64,000 nt of DNA from Talpa occidentalis (lineage: Eukaryota > Chordata > Mammalia > Eulipotyphla > Talpidae): positions 16,850,141 through 16,914,140 of the forward strand of contig NW_023601433.1 of NCBI RefSeq assembly GCF_014898055.3, written 5' to 3'. Both the position numbers and the translations under genes were made by a program. The notes below the pieces were generated by a model that was not told the origin of the DNA, searched no databases, and saw only the letters and a list, made by a program, of their open reading frames with translations. The stretch's first letter is position 1. The number at the start of each line of letters is the position of its first letter. Below are positions 1 to 64,000 of this stretch, piece by piece.

Positions 1-1653
1 GTGTGAGGGCAGCCTAGAGTGGGCAGTCACACCCAAGTGGGGTGAGGATAAGCCACTCGGGGAGAGGCAAAGGCGACGATGAGACACTGGCCACCCGCGG
101 AGACTCAGTACTGGAATCAGACTAGGGACATTGGGATCCAGAGAAAGGAACCACGAGTGTGGAAAGGAAAATCAGAAAGAAGCCTTGGGTACAGAACTGG
201 ACACATGGTTTCCAGTACCCATACAGAGATACAGAAACAAACACAGAAGTAACTGTGCATGTGATTTACACACATACTCTCTGTAGTTCTACCCACTGGG
301 AGGTCCCAGGAAGAGCAACAGGCCAGCAGCAATGAACCCACCGAAGGGCTTGTCTTCTAAATCCCGTTCTCCTCTGGAGACACCAGGCTCCTAAAAAGTC
401 AATCCGAGGTTTGGGGCAGGAAAGGTCAAGATGGGGACGGAGTGTGTCAGAAAGCGAGGAAGGACTCAGTGAGTGATGAGGACTCCTCAGGAGCTAAAGC
501 TAGCCAAGCAGGACAAAATTTGAAAGCATGGAAGTAACAGCGAGAGATTACATATAACTCACTGACTGAATTAGGAAACCATGAGAGCCACACAGTTGTA
601 AACAAATAAATTAAATATTTGGTGAGAATAAAATAGGCACTGAGAAAGAGGAACACCAGACACACACACTGAAGGCTTGCAGCTGGTGTCCGATGGGGCG
701 GGTGAGGTGGGAACACTCTTGTGGGACTGAATCCTTAATCTGTGGAACCTGACGCTCTCCCTGGGTCGAGTGTGTCAGAACAGAGCTAATTCCCAGACAG
801 TCTGGTATATGAGAACTACCTGGTGTGTGTGTGTGTGTGTGTGTGTGCGAAACATCCTCCCCTCCAGGTGGGAGTAACTCCCAGGCATTATCTTCAGTTC
901 CGCAGGAAGGGGTTCAACATGGCCTCCCTGGGCTCCAGGCCAAGTGTCACCAGACTACATGCCTTCATGGAGGCCCTGTTCCCCTGGCTCATTCCGGCTG
1001 TTGGCAGAATTCAGTTCTCAGTAAGACTGACATCCCGCGTCCTTGCCGACTGTTAGCTGACAGCCACCCCAGCCTCCAGGGGCCGCCTGCATTCTCCGGC
1101 TACTTGCCTCCACCTCCAAAGCCGGCAATGGCAGGTGAAACCTTCACTTCAAAAATCTCACCTGCCTCCTCTGTCACCTCTCTGGCACACCTGCCTCTTC
1201 TGTTTTGAGGGGTTTGTGTGACTATACTGGCCCACAAAGTAATCCAGAATCATTTCCATACTGTAAAGTTAGTAAATTAACAACTTTAATTTTCCTCCTG
1301 TTAAGTCCCTTCTTTGCCATTGTGTTGGGGTCCCTGGGACTATCCACAGGTGTGATGATTCACTGGAACTCCCAGGAGTCAGCACGTATCGCACTCAGAA
1401 CTATGGCCCTGTCGTAGCATCGGCAAAGGGAAAAAGCAGAGTGATGTCTACAGGAGAGCAGGCGCAAAATTCTAGGGGCCCCTTCCCAGTGGAGCCCAAC
1501 GGGACACATTTAACACAATGGGTGGGGGTGGGGTGCTTAGTCTGATGCATTCCTCAGATCGCTGCCGCTCCCTCCTCACAGCTGCCTATGTTATCCCTGA
1601 GCAGACCTCTGGATTTAAAGCCCTCGTGTTGCCACGCCAGGCCTCACACCTAC
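1..1653 (-). other. HERC2 intron, partial, after e49
   Basis: The donor of e49 opens this intron, which runs off the window. Apart from a TG dinucleotide run near 830 I see no exon, RNA gene or clear repeat. No RCC1 blade 7 coding sequence is present on the minus strand. Confidence 0.8.
822..847. repeat. (TG)n microsatellite
   Basis: About thirteen uninterrupted TG dinucleotides. Likely length-variable; potential Z-DNA former. Intronic. Confidence 0.95.
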
Positions 1654-63549
<61,896 letters not shown>

Positions 63550-63902
63550 CTAAAAAGCATTAGCACCCACATAAACTTCTTGTGTGCGGATACAAGGACA
63601 TACATGAAGCAGAAAGCATTAGCAATATTTTAAATTGTTTTTCACAAAATGTGGGAATCGAGCAACTCTGTACTGCTTTACACCAATCCTATCACATCAT
63701 TCCATGTAGCAGTCTCCATCTGCCTATGAAATTTATCATACTGTTCCTCTAAATACACCTGGAGGTTTACTGATTTCATTTCAAATATAACAGATACATT
63801 TCACTTTTTGTCCCCGAGAACTAATCCTAGATGTCTCTGTAGATACTCAAACTATCCAAGAAATAAGTATTAATATACAAAAATACTTGTATATACAATA
63901 AG

Positions 63903-63989
63903 TGTATATTTTTAAATTATACAATAAGTATTGTATATTTTTAAATTATACAATAAGTATTGTATAATTTAAAATTATATAATAAGTAT
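63903..63989. repeat. 29-bp AT-rich tandem repeat, 3 copies
   Basis: TGTATATTTTTAAATTATAC-AATAAGTAT occurs twice exactly (63903-63931, 63932-63960) and a third time with four changes (63961-63989). It lies in the intron upstream of e1, at the window edge, and may continue. Confidence 0.93.
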
Positions 63990-64000
63990 AAATAAGCATT

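Noticed and set aside
1..1653. OCA2-regulating enhancer known in a human HERC2 intron
   Set aside because: That element lies nearer the 3' end of HERC2, in an intron beyond the exons present here. I see no reason to place it in this window.

Overview
The window is the inside of one large vertebrate gene on the minus strand. Forty-nine consecutive coding exons, all with GT-AG borders and matching phases, join into one open reading frame of 2,510 complete codons. I recognise the product as HERC2, the giant HECT-type E3 ubiquitin ligase of about 4,834 residues in human. By recalled comparison with the human protein, the window covers roughly residues 1750 to 4260. Neither end of the gene is present: no promoter, start codon, HECT domain, stop codon or 3' UTR. 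Identification rests on continuous sequence identity recognised by eye, because no alignment could be run.

The organism is a placental mammal. The HERC2 protein is nearly the human one, and the introns hold L1 remnants, a Tigger-like fossil, a MaLR LTR-like stretch and a MIR-like tail. They also carry at least 26 copies of one tRNA-derived SINE that begins GGGCCTCCCTGGTGGCGCA and ends AATAAATAAATCTTT plus A-tail. It is neither Alu, rodent B1/B2 nor horse ERE. It suggests a laurasiatherian mammal, possibly a bat, but I cannot name the order with confidence. In this text, local residue 1 is the first complete codon at the 63.5 kb end; human numbering is about local + 1752.

Layout in transcript order, from high to low coordinates. 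63.5-54.7 kb: helical linker, MIB/HERC2 domain and a second small SH3-like module. 53.6-45.8 kb: linker with a UBA-like segment and an acidic tract. 45.0-44.6 kb: CPH domain. 42.5-42.1 kb: ZZ zinc finger. 37.4-34.7 kb: DOC domain, then an acidic linker. 31.2-24.4 kb: RCC1-like domain 2 (seven-blade propeller). 20.7-9.1 kb: long helical linker. 9.05-1.65 kb: blades of RCC1-like domain 3; the window ends inside its sixth blade. These parts act together as the substrate- and partner-binding body of the ligase, while the HECT domain lies beyond the low-coordinate end.

No other gene, RNA gene, CRISPR array or prokaryotic system was found. The points most worth a second look are in the mobile DNA and the exon layout: a SINE that appears to have carried 3' flanking DNA with it after losing its terminator (62.4 kb); a chimeric SINE insertion holding a 149-nt segment that recurs at 43.9 kb (51.2 kb); a fresh 283/285-bp tandem duplication (21.4 kb); inverted SINE pairs flanking HERC2 exons; and matching exon lengths in the RLD2 and RLD3 propellers.
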